A DNA stretch of 64,000 nt, from positions 372,001 through 436,000 of the forward strand of contig CAVXNB010000001.1 in the NCBI GenBank assembly GCA_963763085.1, written 5' to 3'. A program made the position numbers and the translations under genes. The stretch is from CAVXNB01 sp963763085 (lineage in GTDB: Bacteria; Actinomycetota; Acidimicrobiia; Acidimicrobiales; Bog-793). A model generated the notes under the pieces. It was not told where the DNA came from. It did not search any database and saw only the letters and a program-made list of their open reading frames with translations. Below, in pieces: positions 8,565 to 17,839 of the stretch. Positions within the stretch are counted from its first letter, which is position 1, and every line of letters starts with the position of its first letter.

Positions 8565-9110
8565 ACGCCGGAGACCCGCTGGAAATCAGCCACTCCGGCT
8601 CTCTGGGGAAGTAGCCTTCGGGCGTCGTCAGCGCCGACGGACCACGGAAAATGGCGGCGGGTCGCTCCGGCGCTCAGGTGCCGGGGCGGCGCCATCTTCC
8701 GTAGCACCCTTGCGTCGACCCGCGGTTGAAGCGGCTCGAGGTTTCAAAAAGAGGGTCCTTCAAAATCCGGCGGCGATCAGTTATCGTGTGAACGGTAAGC
8801 CGTGGGTGAAGAGTTCCCCGCCGCGACACCCCGAGAAGGAGGTGCCAGTGTCTCGAAATTGCTTTCAATCAGCAGCAGGGATGACGCGCGCCCTCCTGCT
8901 CGCCATTCCCCACTGAGAGCCGGTTCAGGCGCTTGATGCGCCGAGCGACCGCTCACGGGAGCACCGGCACCGCCAGCAATTTCGGCTGGCGTCGCGCTGA
9001 CCGTTGATCTCCCGACCTGTTCCGGCGTGACGCCACCGTCCCGCCGACCCGTCAGTCCCAGCCCATCGACCGGCGCCAAGGGCGTCGGTCCACACTCTTG
9101 GATCTTCGAC
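8565..9110 (+). other. Long intergenic stretch with one possible tiny gene
   Basis: About 545 bases with no supported gene longer than 30 codons. The only notable item is the 22-codon frame at 8848-8916 behind an excellent ribosome binding site. Confidence 0.4.
8848..8916 (+). CDS. Possible 22-residue peptide behind a strong ribosome binding site
   Basis: AAGGAGGT at 8836-8843 is the best ribosome binding site in this area and sits five bases before GTG. The frame ends after 22 codons with a Leu-rich end (Ala-Leu-Leu-Leu-Ala-Ile-Pro-His). It may be a small peptide, a leader, or the start of a longer gene cut by a frame error. Support is only the binding site. Confidence 0.25.
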   Translation: MSRNCFQSAAGMTRALLLAIPH

Positions 9111-9374
9111 ATGAACCCGCAGCAAGCTTTATCGCTCGCTCACCAAAGACAGGCAGCCCTCCGGCGGGAGAGCCCGGCGCGCCTCGCTCGCGTCCGGGCC
9201 GTCCGCTGGATGCCGGCCGTCCCGGGACGGTCTTGGGCGCGCGCCCGGCGGGCACTCGGTTGGACTCTGGTCGAGTTCGGGCTGCGCCTTGCTCTGTCCG
9301 GTGAGAACGTGGACGGACCCGACGGGCTCACGCCGGATTTGCTTCGATCCCCCCAGGTGAGCCGCTCAACCTGA
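9111..9374 (+). CDS. Small basic hypothetical protein
   Basis: An 87-residue frame starting at ATG 9111. Residues 1-70 are rich in Arg, Ala and Gln with a helical look, and residues 50-65 (Leu-Gly-Trp-Thr-Leu-Val-Glu-Phe-Gly-Leu-Arg-Leu) form an amphipathic or weak membrane helix, a common layout among short actinobacterial proteins. No clear ribosome binding site is seen. Function unknown. Confidence 0.35.
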   Translation: MNPQQALSLAHQRQAALRRESPARLARVRAVRWMPAVPGRSWARARRALGWTLVEFGLRLALSGENVDGPDGLTPDLLRSPQVSRST

Positions 9375-9401
9375 TGGACAGCGCCCGAAGCGGTGCGGCC
9401 A

Positions 9402-9680
9402 TCACGTGTGGTGGATCAGCCAGCCGATGCCTTGGTAGAGGCGATAGCCGAGGTAGACCACAGTGCCTACGACCAACACCTTGAAATGCCACGGCGCCTT
9501 GACGGGCACGTCCTCTTCGGAAGTCGGAGGAGCTGGAGCAAGCACTGTTCCGCACGTCGGACATCGGTCTTCGCGATCGGTGTCCGGCGCAGCGGCATCC
9601 GCCGGTCCGGCGACATCCGCTGGCCCGGTCTCGGCTTCGTCGTCCTCGATCTGGCGACCGCAGTCGTTGCACACCGCCAT
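9402..9680 (-). CDS. Small membrane protein with N-terminal zinc ribbon
   Basis: A 92-residue protein. Cys-Asn-Asp-Cys-Gly at residues 4-8 and Cys-Pro-Thr-Cys-Gly near residues 40-44 form a zinc ribbon split by an acidic linker, and residues about 66-88 form one membrane helix. The ATG at 9680 follows GGGGGG at a good distance; a GTG three codons upstream would overlap that site. It lies 24 bases after the acyl-CoA carboxylase gene on the same strand and may be co-transcribed with it. No function is known. Confidence 0.65.
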   Translation of the reverse strand: MAVCNDCGRQIEDDEAETGPADVAGPADAAAPDTDREDRCPTCGTVLAPAPPTSEEDVPVKAPWHFKVLVVGTVVYLGYRLYQGIGWLIHHT

Positions 9681-9704
9681 GGAGGGCACCCCCCTCGCGC
9701 CTGA

Positions 9705-11279
9705 TCAGACCGGTGGCACGCCGTGGCGCCGGTCCGAGAAACGGCGGCTCTTCGTCACCACAAGAGAGAACCTCCGCGCCAGCTCCTCCCGGAGATCCTC
9801 AGGTTGCACGATCGCGTCCACCACCAGATCCGAGGCGAGGCGGAGCAGGTCGACGTCCTCCTCGTATTCGCGCCGCCGGTCTTGGACGAAGGCATCCCGC
9901 TCGTCGAGGTCCTCGATCGCCATGATCCGGTTGGCGAACACGGCGTTCACGGCCGCCTCCGGGCCCATGACGGCGATGCGGGCGGTCGGCAGAGCCAGGC
10001 AGGCGTCCGGTTCGAAGGCGGGTCCGGCCATGGCGTACAGGCCGGCGCCGTAAGCCTTTCGCAGGATCACCGAGATCTTCGGCACGGTCGCTTCCGCCAC
10101 GGCGGTGATCATCTTGGCGCCATGGCGGATGATGCCCTCGCGCTCCACCTTCGTCCCGATCATGAACCCCGGGACATCGGCGAGGAACAGCAACGGCACG
10201 TTGAACGCGTCCGCGCACCAGATGAACCGTGCCGCCTTGTCCGCCGAGTCGGTGAACAGCACGCCCCCCTTCTGCACCGGGTTGTTGGCGACGATGCCGA
10301 TGGAGCGACCCTCGAGCCGGGCCCAGCCGATGACGAGCTCGGGCGCGAAGATCGGCTTCAGCTCGAAGAAGGACCCCTCGTCGACGAGCGCATCGATGAC
10401 GTCGTGGATGTCATAGCCGGCCCGGTCGGACTCGGGGATCGTGGCGGCCGAGAGCGACCTCGCCGGCATCCTCGCCTCCTCGTACGGGGCGGCCTCGCGC
10501 CAGGTGCCCGGGAGGTACGAGAAATACGTGCGGGCGGCTTCGATGGCGGCCGCGTCATCGCCGACGAGATTGTCGCCGCACCCCGACACCGTGGCGTGCA
10601 TCCTGGCGCCGCCCATCTCCTCGAGCGTGGCGATCTCCCCGACCACCATCTCGGCCATCCTCGGCGATCCCAGGTACATCGAGGCGTTGCCCTCGACCAT
10701 GAACACGACGTCGCAGAACGCCGGGATATAGGCGCCTCCGGCAGCCGACGGCCCGAAGAGGCAGCAGATCTGCGGCACGCGTCCCGACAGCTGCACCTCG
10801 TTGTAGAAGATCCGGCCCGCACCCCGGCGGCCGGGGAAGAGCTCGACCTGGTCGGTGATCCGCGCTCCGGCGGAGTCGACCAGGTAGAACACCGGCAGCT
10901 CGTGCGCGATGGCGTGCTCGGTCAGCCGCACGATCTTCTCAACCGTGCGGGCGCCCCACGACCCGGCCTTGACCGTGGGGTCGTTCGCCATGATGCAGGC
11001 CGGCCGGCCGTCGACGCGGCCGAGGCCGGTCACGACGCCGTCAGCGGGCAGATCGTCGCCAAGCGCGTTCGCGAGCAGCCCGTCCTCGACGAAGGTGCCC
11101 TCGTCGCAGAGGAGCGCGATTCGGTCGCGGACGAAGAGCTTGTGGCGCGAGCGGAGGGTTTCTCCGCCTTTGGCGAGGTTGCCCTCGAGCGCCGCGAGGC
11201 GGCGGCCGAGACGCGCTGGGTCTCGGTCATCGGGACCGGCGCCGAGACCTCGGTCATCTGGACTCGCGAACCCGGACAC
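9705..11279 (-). CDS. Acyl-CoA carboxylase carboxyltransferase (beta) subunit
   Basis: A 524-residue biotin-dependent carboxyltransferase that moves CO2 from biotin to an acyl-CoA such as acetyl- or propionyl-CoA. Both crotonase-like halves are visible: the N half with Arg-Asp-Arg-Ile-Ala-Leu-Leu and Asp-Ser-Ala-Gly-Ala-Arg, the C half with Asn-Asn-Pro, Asp-Val-Pro-Gly-Phe-Met and Gly-Ala-Gly-Leu-Tyr-Ala-Met. The partner biotin subunit is not in the window. The start is uncertain. A GTG at 11279 keeps one frame and overlaps the der end by 26 bases. The ATG at 11257, which overlaps der in ATGA, would be the natural start but lies in another frame, so a missing base near 11225 cannot be excluded. 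Confidence 0.88.
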   Translation of the reverse strand: MSGFASPDDRGLGAGPDDRDPARLGRRLAALEGNLAKGGETLRSRHKLFVRDRIALLCDEGTFVEDGLLANALGDDLPADGVVTGLGRVDGRPACIMANDPTVKAGSWGARTVEKIVRLTEHAIAHELPVFYLVDSAGARITDQVELFPGRRGAGRIFYNEVQLSGRVPQICCLFGPSAAGGAYIPAFCDVVFMVEGNASMYLGSPRMAEMVVGEIATLEEMGGARMHATVSGCGDNLVGDDAAAIEAARTYFSYLPGTWREAAPYEEARMPARSLSAATIPESDRAGYDIHDVIDALVDEGSFFELKPIFAPELVIGWARLEGRSIGIVANNPVQKGGVLFTDSADKAARFIWCADAFNVPLLFLADVPGFMIGTKVEREGIIRHGAKMITAVAEATVPKISVILRKAYGAGLYAMAGPAFEPDACLALPTARIAVMGPEAAVNAVFANRIMAIEDLDERDAFVQDRRREYEEDVDLLRLASDLVVDAIVQPEDLREELARRFSLVVTKSRRFSDRRHGVPPV

Positions 11280-12623
11280 GGAGCTCGACCGGCGTCGGGC
11301 CCAGCTCGAAGCGCTCGCGGAGGGAGCGCTCCAGATAGCGCAGGTACGTCGGCGGGAGCCGACGCGTGGCGAAGAGCGTGATCGTCGGCGGGTCGATGGC
11401 ACCCTGCACGCCGTAGAGGATACGGGCGCCACCCGGTGCCGGGTGAGCTGCCTGAGCACTGCGCAGTCCGTCGTTCAGCCGGCCGGTGGGGATCCGGCGA
11501 TGGTACGCCGTCATCGCCTCGTGCACGGCCGGTAGGAGGCGGTGTACCCCGAGACCCGACTTGGCCGAGATCCTGAGTACAGGCGCATAACCGAGGAAGG
11601 CGAGGCGGTCGGCGACGGCGTCGCTGACCTCGAGGCGGCCGGCTGTGTCGAGCAGGTCCCACTTGTTGAGGAGGATCACGACCGGGCTGCCCGAGGCGTC
11701 GATCCGCTCGGCGAGGCGCTGGTCCTGGTGGGTCACTCCCTCGGTCGCGTCGAGGACGAGCAGCGCCACGTCGGCATGGTCGAGCGCCCTCAGCGCCCGC
11801 ACCAGCGAGTAGTACTCGGGCCCCTCGCCGCTTCGTGCCCTTCTCCGCATGCCTGCGGTGTCGACGAGCTTCACCGTCCCGTGCTCTGTCTCGATCAAGG
11901 TGTCGATCGCGTCGCGCGTCGTGCCGGGCAGATCGTGCACGACGGACCGCTCCTCGCCCGAGAGGCGGTTGAAGAGCGTCGACTTGCCGACATTCGGGCG
12001 GCCGACGATCGCCACGGCCGGCACGGCGGGGACGCGGCCCGTCTCCTGGGCGCCGCCGTCCGAACTGCCGTCTTGGTCGGCGGCTGCTCCGTCGGCGAGC
12101 GCCGGCTCTTCGGGCAGGCGTTTCACGACTTCGTCCAGGAGATCTCCTACGCCTCGCCCGTGCAGCGCGCTGCACCATTACGGGCTCGCCCAGGCCGAGG
12201 CCGGCGAACTCCCACGCATCGGCCTCCCGCCGCTCTGAGTCGACCTTGTTCGCGACCACGATCACAGGACCGCTCCTGCGCCGGATCAGTTGCGCCACGG
12301 CGGCGTCTTCTCCGGTCACGCCCGTCCTCGTGTCGAGCACGAGCAGCACGAGGTCCGACTCGTCGAGCGCCCGCAGGGACTGCTCGGTCACCTTGGTGTC
12401 GAGCGAGTCTCCACGTTCCACCACGCCACCGGTGTCCACGACGAGAAACGACCGCCCGTTCCACTCGCACTCCAGCTCCAGCCGATCCCGCGTCACGCCG
12501 GGGCGCGCCTCGACGATGGCGACCTGGCGGCCGGCGAAGCGGTTCACGAGCGTCGACTTGCCGACGTTCGGCCGGCCGACCACGGCCACGACCGCAAGCC
12601 GCGTCGGCCGCCGGCTGGGTCAT
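11254..12623 (-). CDS. der: Ribosome-assembly GTPase Der (EngA), frame broken twice
   Basis: Der carries two GTPase domains and works in 50S subunit assembly. Domain 1 shows Gly-Arg-Pro-Asn-Val-Gly-Lys-Ser (P loop), Asp-Thr-Gly-Gly and Asn-Lys-Val-Asp. Domain 2 shows a second Gly-Arg-Pro-Asn-Val-Gly-Lys-Ser, Asp-Thr-Ala-Gly and Asn-Lys-Trp-Asp, then the KH-like domain. The two halves are in different frames: one extra base near 12172, between Pro-Val-Met-Val and Ser-Ala-Leu-His. A second extra base near 12603 separates the ATG at 12623 (ATGA overlap with the upstream stop) from the P-loop frame; a GTG at 12589 would avoid that one. Der is essential in most bacteria, so sequence error is likelier than decay. 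Confidence 0.88.
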
Positions 12624-14009
12624 CGGCTCGCCTCGAGTGCCCTGCGCAGCGAGGCGCCGTCGGTCGGGACGACCTCGACGTCGTGGCCGAGATCCTCGAC
12701 CGCCGACCCGTCTATGAACCTGCCCTTCGACAGGCAGACGTCCGGCAGGAGGTAGCGGCCGCCGGCGGACTCTCCAGCGAGCGTCCGGGCGAGATCGGCT
12801 CCGGTGATGAGACCGGCGACGGCGATGTTGCCGCCGAAGAAGTCGTTTTGGACCGTGAGGACACGGACGTCGTCGAAGCCGGCCTTCTCCAGCAACGGGC
12901 GCAGGACCAGCTCGCCGTAGGACCCGGTCAGGATCGTGACGGGCCCCGGCCGGCCGGGCCGGAGCGGGCGGGCTAGGAGCTTGACTCCGCTCGTGCGCGG
13001 AGCTCGATAACCCTCGGCGGGGGCGCCCTCGACCCAGGCGAAGAAGCCCGTCCGCCCTGGTGCGCCGCCGTGACCCGCTGCCGCCGGCGCCCGGGCTTTC
13101 GAAGGCCTCCTCGAAGGCTCGAACCATCCCGACTCCGTTCTCGTGCTGGGGGAACCCCTCGTAGGCGCCCGCCTCAGGTAGCGGCCGGCCCGCGAGCAGG
13201 TAGTACTCGTCCGACGCCCACACGACGCGGCGGCCGACCGCGTGAGTGAAGCGTTCCTGCCACTCCTCCACGGTCTCCACGGTCGCCCGCGCCTCCTCGG
13301 GCGTGTGGGCTCGCATCGCCGGCTCGTTGGAGTAGCGGCTCACCCCGAGCGGTACGACAGCGGCGGTGACGAGCTCGGGGAAACGGTCGAGCATGCCGGC
13401 GAGGGTGTGGTGCAGCACCGCGCCGTCGTTCAGACCGGGACAGACGACGACCTGGCCATGAACCTCGATCCCGTGGTCGAGGAGAGCCCGCAGCCACCGC
13501 AGGCTGACGGCGCCCCGCCGGTTGCGCAGCATGCGGGAGCGGACGTCGGGGTCGGTGGCGTGGATCGAGACGTAGAGCGGCGACAGGCGCTGGTCGACCA
13601 CGCGCTCGAGGTCGACCTCCGTGAAACGGGTCAGCGTCGTAAAGTTGCCGTACAGGAACGACAGCCGGTAGTCGTCGTCCTTCAGGTACAGGCTCCGGCG
13701 CATCCCCTTCGGCAGCTGGTAGATGAAACAGAACTCGCAATGGTTGTCACAGGTGCGTACCCGGTCGAAGATCGCGGCCGAGATCTCGAGACCGAGCGGC
13801 TCACCAGCCTGTTTGACGACCGTGACCTCGAGCTCGATACCACCGCGCACGACCTCGAGGTCGACAACGGGCTCGTCGGCGAGCAGCTGGTACTCGATGA
13901 CATCCCGGGGCACCTGCCCGTTCATCGAGCGGAGCTCGTCGCCGGGCCAGACCCCGGAACGCTCTGCCGGCGAATGCTCGGCCACGGCCACTACCTGCGG
14001 TCGCGGCAT
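12620..14009 (-). CDS. Radical-SAM-like DUF512 protein with PDZ domain, frame broken once
   Basis: About 463 residues. An N-terminal PDZ-like domain (residues about 5-60) is followed by a radical-SAM-type cluster Cys-Asp-Asn-His-Cys-Glu-Phe-Cys near residue 85-92 and a TIM-barrel part, then the DUF512 domain with Gly-Gly-Asn-Ile-Ala-Val-Ala-Gly-Leu and Leu-Pro-Asp-Val-Cys-Leu-Ser near the end. One extra base at about 13075-13090, in a Gly/Ser-rich linker, puts the last 150 residues in another frame. The gene sits directly before der (ATGA overlap), as in many Actinobacteria; its biochemical role is unsettled. The start is the ATG at 14009; a TTG two codons upstream is possible. Confidence 0.82.
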
Positions 14010-14069
14010 TTCCAAAGGCTACCGTTGTCTCCTGTGAACCCGGCTCGAGATCAGCCTCCCGGAGGCGGG

Positions 14070-15152
14070 GTGAGCCGGGTCGAACGGGTCCTCCTCGCCC
14101 AGCCACGTGGCTTCTGCGCCGGTGTCGAGATGGCGATCAAGGCGCTGGCGTGGATGGTGCGAGTGTTCGAGCCTCCCGTGTACTGCTACCACGAGATCGT
14201 CCACAACCGTCTCGTCGTCGAGGAGTTCCGCCGCCAGGGCGTCGTGTTCGTCGACGACGTCGACGAGGTCCCGCCGTTTGCGCCTCTCATGCTCTCCGCC
14301 CACGGCTCTGCCCCCGAGGTCGAGGAAGCGGCCGCTGCCAACGGGCGCGTGGTCGTCGACGCCTGCTGCCCGCTCGTGACGAAGGTCCACCACGAGCTCA
14401 AGGTTCGGGCCCGGAAGGGCTACACGATCCTCTACGTCGGTCACGCCGGTCACGAGGAGGCGGTCGGGACGATGGCCGTCGCTCCGGGCGCGGTCCGGCT
14501 CCTCGAGAGCGAGCGCGACGTCGACGGCCTCGAGCTCGATCCCTCGACGCCGGTGGCGCTGCTCGCCCAGACGACGCTCGCCCACGACGAGTGGGAGGGC
14601 ATCGTCGACCAGGCCCGCAAGCGGTACCCGGATCTGTGGATGCCGGGCCGCTCGGACCTCTGCTATGCCACCACCAACCGCCAGGCGGCGGTGAAGGCTC
14701 TGGCGGCCCGCTGTGACGCCATGATCGTGCTCGGTTCGGCGAACTCGTCGAACACCGTGGCCCTGGCGAAGGTGGCCGCCTCTGCCGGCTGCCCGCGCGT
14801 CCTGCGGGTCAACGCCCCGAGCGAGGTACCCGACGACATTGCCGGCGTAGTCGGGGTCACGGCCGGCGCCTCGGCACCGGAGTGGCTCGTCGACGAGCTG
14901 CTCGAGCGGCTTGACCCCCGCCAAGGCGTGGAGGTCGTCCACACCACCGACGAGGACGAGTACTTCCCTCCCCCACCGGAATTGCGGGACCTGCTCCGAT
15001 GGCTCGGCGTTGCAGCCGGCCTCGCGCTCGGCGCCCCGAGCGACGGCGGGCCCCCGACGGCCACCGACCGTCAGGTCACTGCGACCGGCATGCTCATCAG
15101 AGACGCGGCCGGCGAGGCGATCGACCCGGCCGCTCAGCCTGTTACGACCTGA
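14070..15152 (+). CDS. ispH: 4-hydroxy-3-methylbut-2-enyl diphosphate reductase IspH
   Basis: A 360-residue iron-sulfur enzyme for the last step of the non-mevalonate isoprenoid pathway, giving isopentenyl and dimethylallyl diphosphate. The three cluster cysteines are in Gly-Phe-Cys-Ala-Gly-Val, Asp-Ala-Cys-Cys-Pro-Leu-Val and Asp-Leu-Cys-Tyr-Ala-Thr-Thr-Asn-Arg; the substrate-binding Ser-Asn-Ser-Ser-Asn equivalent is Ser-Ala-Asn-Ser-Ser-Asn. The GTG at 14070 follows GGAGG; an upstream GTG at 14034 would add 12 residues. It is divergent from the DUF512 gene with about 60 bases between the starts, and converges on the MFS gene with a 10-base gap. Confidence 0.95.
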   Translation: MSRVERVLLAQPRGFCAGVEMAIKALAWMVRVFEPPVYCYHEIVHNRLVVEEFRRQGVVFVDDVDEVPPFAPLMLSAHGSAPEVEEAAAANGRVVVDACCPLVTKVHHELKVRARKGYTILYVGHAGHEEAVGTMAVAPGAVRLLESERDVDGLELDPSTPVALLAQTTLAHDEWEGIVDQARKRYPDLWMPGRSDLCYATTNRQAAVKALAARCDAMIVLGSANSSNTVALAKVAASAGCPRVLRVNAPSEVPDDIAGVVGVTAGASAPEWLVDELLERLDPRQGVEVVHTTDEDEYFPPPPELRDLLRWLGVAAGLALGAPSDGGPPTATDRQVTATGMLIRDAAGEAIDPAAQPVTT

Positions 15153-15162
15153 GCCTGCTCGA

Positions 15163-16440
15163 TCAGGGCGGCGGGGCCGGCGCCGTGCGGCGTTGCCTCG
15201 GCCAACTCGAGCCGTCAGCTCGGGCTCGCCAGATTCCGAGGACCGGCTCGGGCGGACATCGCGACCCGGGACGCCGCGCCAGCAAATGGCGAGCATCACC
15301 AGGAGCGCGACCACCACGGTCGACCCGCTCACGAAAGGCAGCCACGGCTGGAGGGCGAACAACGCGCCGGCCGTCAGGGCCGCGATCGCGGTCGCGCCTG
15401 TCTGGGCCGTCGAGGCGGCGCCCTGAGCGCGCCCGAGCTGGCGGGCAGGAACACTGTGGGCAAGCTGCGCGGCCAAAGCGGGCGCTGCAACCGCGACGGT
15501 TGCCGCCTCCAACGAGCCCAGGCCGATCAGCAGCCAGATCGAATGAATAAACGGATACGTCGCGGCGAACCCGGCCGACAGCAGCGTCGCCCCCGCCGCC
15601 AGGTACCGCCGATCGAGATGATCGACGAGCCAGCCTCCAGGGAGCGACATCGCCGCGAAGGGGATCGCGAACAACGTCCATGAGAAACCGATCTGCCACG
15701 CCGTAGCCCCCTTCAGATGCAGGAGCAGGCTCCAGCAGACCTCGTACACACCGATGATGACGCCGTTGGCGCCGTAGCCGAGGGCGACGCCGAGCACGCT
15801 CCGGTTGCGCCACAGGACGACCTTCGGCGCGGCGGCGTGCGTGACGCGTGACCGGCCCTTCGGCACGACGAGGAGAATCGGCAAGCAGGCGAGCAGGGAT
15901 GCGAACGCGGCCCCGAGGAACAGCCAGCGCATGCCCCCGAGGCCTACGACGCCACCCAGGATCGGCCCCAGCGACAGGCCCATCAGCCGGGCGCCGAACA
16001 CCGCTCCATAGGCGCGGCCCTGGTGGCGCTGCGGCACGACCTCGCCGACGGTGGCGTTGTTGGCGACGTCGACCACGCCCGCCCCGACCCCTTGCATCGA
16101 GCGGATGAACACAGCCGCGATCGGGGTCCCGATGAGGGCGAACGCCGCGCTCGGCGGCGCTGTAGGTCAGAAGACCGCCAATTTGAATGGGCCTGCGGCC
16201 GACCCGGTCCGACAGGCGACCGATCGGGTACTGCACGAACACCGCCGCGAAGAAGAATGCCGACATAGCCACGCCGACGAGGGCAACCGGCGCCCCGTGC
16301 TTGCGGAGGTAGAGCGGCAGCAGCGGCAGGACGCTGCCGGCGCCTGCCCATTCGACGAACGTCGAGATCGCCAGCGCGACGACGATCCGCTTCGCGCTCT
16401 GGACCCGGCCTGCCGGGATCGAGGGGACACCCATGCTCAT
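15163..16440 (-). CDS. MFS transporter, frame broken
   Basis: A major-facilitator transporter of about 420 residues and 12 helices, probably an exporter. The start (Val-Val-Ala-Leu-Ala-Ile-Ser-Thr-Phe-Val-Glu-Trp) and the motif-A-like Gly-Arg-Leu-Ser-Asp-Arg-Val-Gly-Arg-Arg-Pro between helices 2 and 3 are in one frame. From Ala-Ala-Phe-Ala-Leu-Ile-Gly-Thr-Pro on, the protein continues in the next frame after one extra base at about 16155. The frame of the last 30 residues and the true stop are not certain; the stop at 15163 would need another shift. It overlaps the TetR gene in ATGA at 16437-16440, so the two form an operon and the regulator probably senses the substrate. Confidence 0.75.
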   Translation of the reverse strand: MSMGVPSIPAGRVQSAKRIVVALAISTFVEWAGAGSVLPLLPLYLRKHGAPVALVGVAMSAFFFAAVFVQYPIGRLSDRVGRRPIQIGGLLTYSAAERGVRPHRDPDRGCVHPLDARGRGGRGRRRQQRHRRRGRAAAPPGPRLWSGVRRPADGPVAGADPGWRRRPRGHALAVPRGRVRIPARLLADSPRRAEGPVTRHARRRAEGRPVAQPERARRRPRLRRQRRHHRCVRGLLEPAPASEGGYGVADRFLMDVVRDPLRGDVAPWRLARRSSRSAVPGGGGDAAVGRVRRDVSVYSFDLAADRPGLVGGGNRRGCSARFGRAACPQCSCPPARARSGRRLDGPDRRDRDRGPDGRRVVRPPAVAAFRERVDRGGRAPGDARHLLARRPGSRCPPEPVLGIWRARADGSSWPRQRRTAPAPPP

Positions 16441-17078
16441 GTCGCGTTCTTCTCACGACGGGCGCGCCCGTTGCGGTGACCCTTGCGCTCCCGCGCCGGC
16501 GGGATCGCCTTGACCGGCGGCGCCGTGGAGTCGACCAGCTCCAGCAGTTCGTCGCGCACCGACGAGCGCAGCTCGTGGTCGAGCGGTGCGAGGCCGAGCA
16601 GCTCGGTGAACCACAACCCGTCTGCTGCCAGGCGGACGAGACTGGCCACCGCCGGCGGAAGCCCGTCAGTGACGAGCGCGTGCTGCCAGACGGCGAAACG
16701 CTCCCGGAGCGGCTCGAGCAGCTCGGTGTCCGCCGCGACGCCGGCGATCACGGCCGCCCCGAGGCGCCGGTCGCGGCTGGCCTCCTCGTCGCTCGGGGGA
16801 CCGAATGTCGCCTCGACGTAGGACTTCGTGAAGGCTCCGCGGAGATTCGAGGACGCACCCGCCCGCTCGAGGTCGGCGTCGAACATCGAGCTGAGCCGCT
16901 GCACCATGGCGGCGACGAGGGCCGCACGCGTCGGGAAGTGATAGAGCACTCCGCCCTTGCTGATCCCAGCCTCGCTCGCCGCCGCCTCGAGGGTGAGGTG
17001 AGCGACCCCGTCGCGAAGGACGACTTCCTCGGCTCCGAACAGGATCCGCTCACGGGTGTCCTCGGCACGGCTCACCAC
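16437..17078 (-). CDS. TetR-family repressor
   Basis: A 213-residue regulator. Residues about 8-55 hold the TetR helix-turn-helix (Thr-Leu-Glu-Ala-Ala-Ala-Ser-Glu-Ala-Gly-Ile-Ser-Lys-Gly-Gly-Val-Leu-Tyr-His-Phe); the C-terminal part is a TetR ligand-binding bundle with a basic tail. A 16-bp perfect palindrome just before its start is the probable operator, so it is expected to repress itself and the downstream MFS exporter. The start is the GTG at 17078; a second GTG follows directly. Confidence 0.88.
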   Translation of the reverse strand: MVSRAEDTRERILFGAEEVVLRDGVAHLTLEAAASEAGISKGGVLYHFPTRAALVAAMVQRLSSMFDADLERAGASSNLRGAFTKSYVEATFGPPSDEEASRDRRLGAAVIAGVAADTELLEPLRERFAVWQHALVTDGLPPAVASLVRLAADGLWFTELLGLAPLDHELRSSVRDELLELVDSTAPPVKAIPPARERKGHRNGRARREKNAT

Positions 17079-17085
17079 GAAAGTA

Positions 17086-17101
17086 TACCGTCCAGACGGT
17101 A
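17086..17101. promoter_or_regulatory. TetR operator palindrome
   Basis: TACCGTC-CA-GACGGTA is a perfect inverted repeat of 7-bp arms with a 2-base centre, 8 bases before the TetR-gene start. Similar ACCGTC/GACGGT boxes are used by several TetR regulators. The site also lies only 4 bases past the 3' end of plsC. Binding is inferred. Confidence 0.75.
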
Positions 17102-17104
17102 CAG

Positions 17105-17839
17105 TCAGCGGCGCAGACTCGCCTCCGCGGCCTCGAGTGCGTCCTGCAGGGCGGCGCGCAAGCGCTCCGACTGCTCCGTGACTGCCGACCGGCTGACACG
17201 TGCCCGCCTTCTGGTCGTCGGCGCGTCCGGATGCTCGACCGGCTCGGGTCGTGACGTCGCGTCAGCCGGCGACGCGCCGGGCAAAGGCGGCCCGATCACG
17301 AGGTTCACCCGGCTCGGGCGAGGAAACCTGGCACCGCGCGGCATCGCCCGCTCCGAGCCCCCGATGCCGACCGGCAAGATCGGGACGCCCATGCGGAGGG
17401 ACAGATAGGCGACCCCGTCCCTGATGCCGGTGACCTCGGGGCCCGAGCGCCGCGTGCCCTCGGGGAACATGACCAGCGGCTCGCCGCCGGCGAGCACGGA
17501 CTGGCAACGTTCGAGCGCCTCCCGGTCGGCCCCGGAGCGGTTCACGGGAAAGGCGCCGAGAACATCGAGCATGCGGCCGGCCAGCTTGGACTTCCAAACT
17601 TCCTCTTTCACGATGTAACGCAGCCGTCGCTTCGTGATCCGGGCGACGATCAGCCAGTCGACATACGAGCGGTGCACGGGCGCGACGATGAAGGCTCCCT
17701 CGGCCGGGAGGTTCTCCCGGCCTGTGACGGTGCCCGGGAAGTAGAGCCGCGACGTGCCGACGGTGATGATCCGGATGATCCGGTAGAAGAGAAGCTCCCA
17801 GCGGGTCGGCGGCGGCGGAATCGAGTCGGGCGGGGTCAC
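17105..17839 (-). CDS. plsC: 1-acyl-sn-glycerol-3-phosphate acyltransferase family protein
   Basis: A 244-residue membrane-associated acyltransferase for phospholipid synthesis. The HX4D motif is His-Arg-Ser-Tyr-Val-Asp and the second motif is Phe-Pro-Glu-Gly-Thr-Arg-Arg. A hydrophobic stretch near residue 20-35 may anchor it. The C-terminal 45 residues are Arg/Glu-rich and look coiled. The GTG start overlaps the stop of the cmk part in GTGA, so it is translated in the same operon. The order cmk-plsC near ispH and der is usual in this group of organisms. Confidence 0.88.
   Translation of the reverse strand: MTPPDSIPPPPTRWELLFYRIIRIITVGTSRLYFPGTVTGRENLPAEGAFIVAPVHRSYVDWLIVARITKRRLRYIVKEEVWKSKLAGRMLDVLGAFPVNRSGADREALERCQSVLAGGEPLVMFPEGTRRSGPEVTGIRDGVAYLSLRMGVPILPVGIGGSERAMPRGARFPRPSRVNLVIGPPLPGASPADATSRPEPVEHPDAPTTRRRARVSRSAVTEQSERLRAALQDALEAAEASLRR

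Noticed and set aside
11215..11257. A frame break at the start of the acyl-CoA carboxylase gene
   Set aside because: A GTG at 11279 gives an intact frame; a break is needed only if the ATG at 11257 is the true start, so it was not counted.
9723..11381. A 552-codon plus-strand frame opposite the carboxylase gene, and similar long antisense frames elsewhere (for example 13242-14069, 53918-55666)
   Set aside because: They are mirror frames of GC-rich genes without family patterns, rich in Arg, His and Gly.
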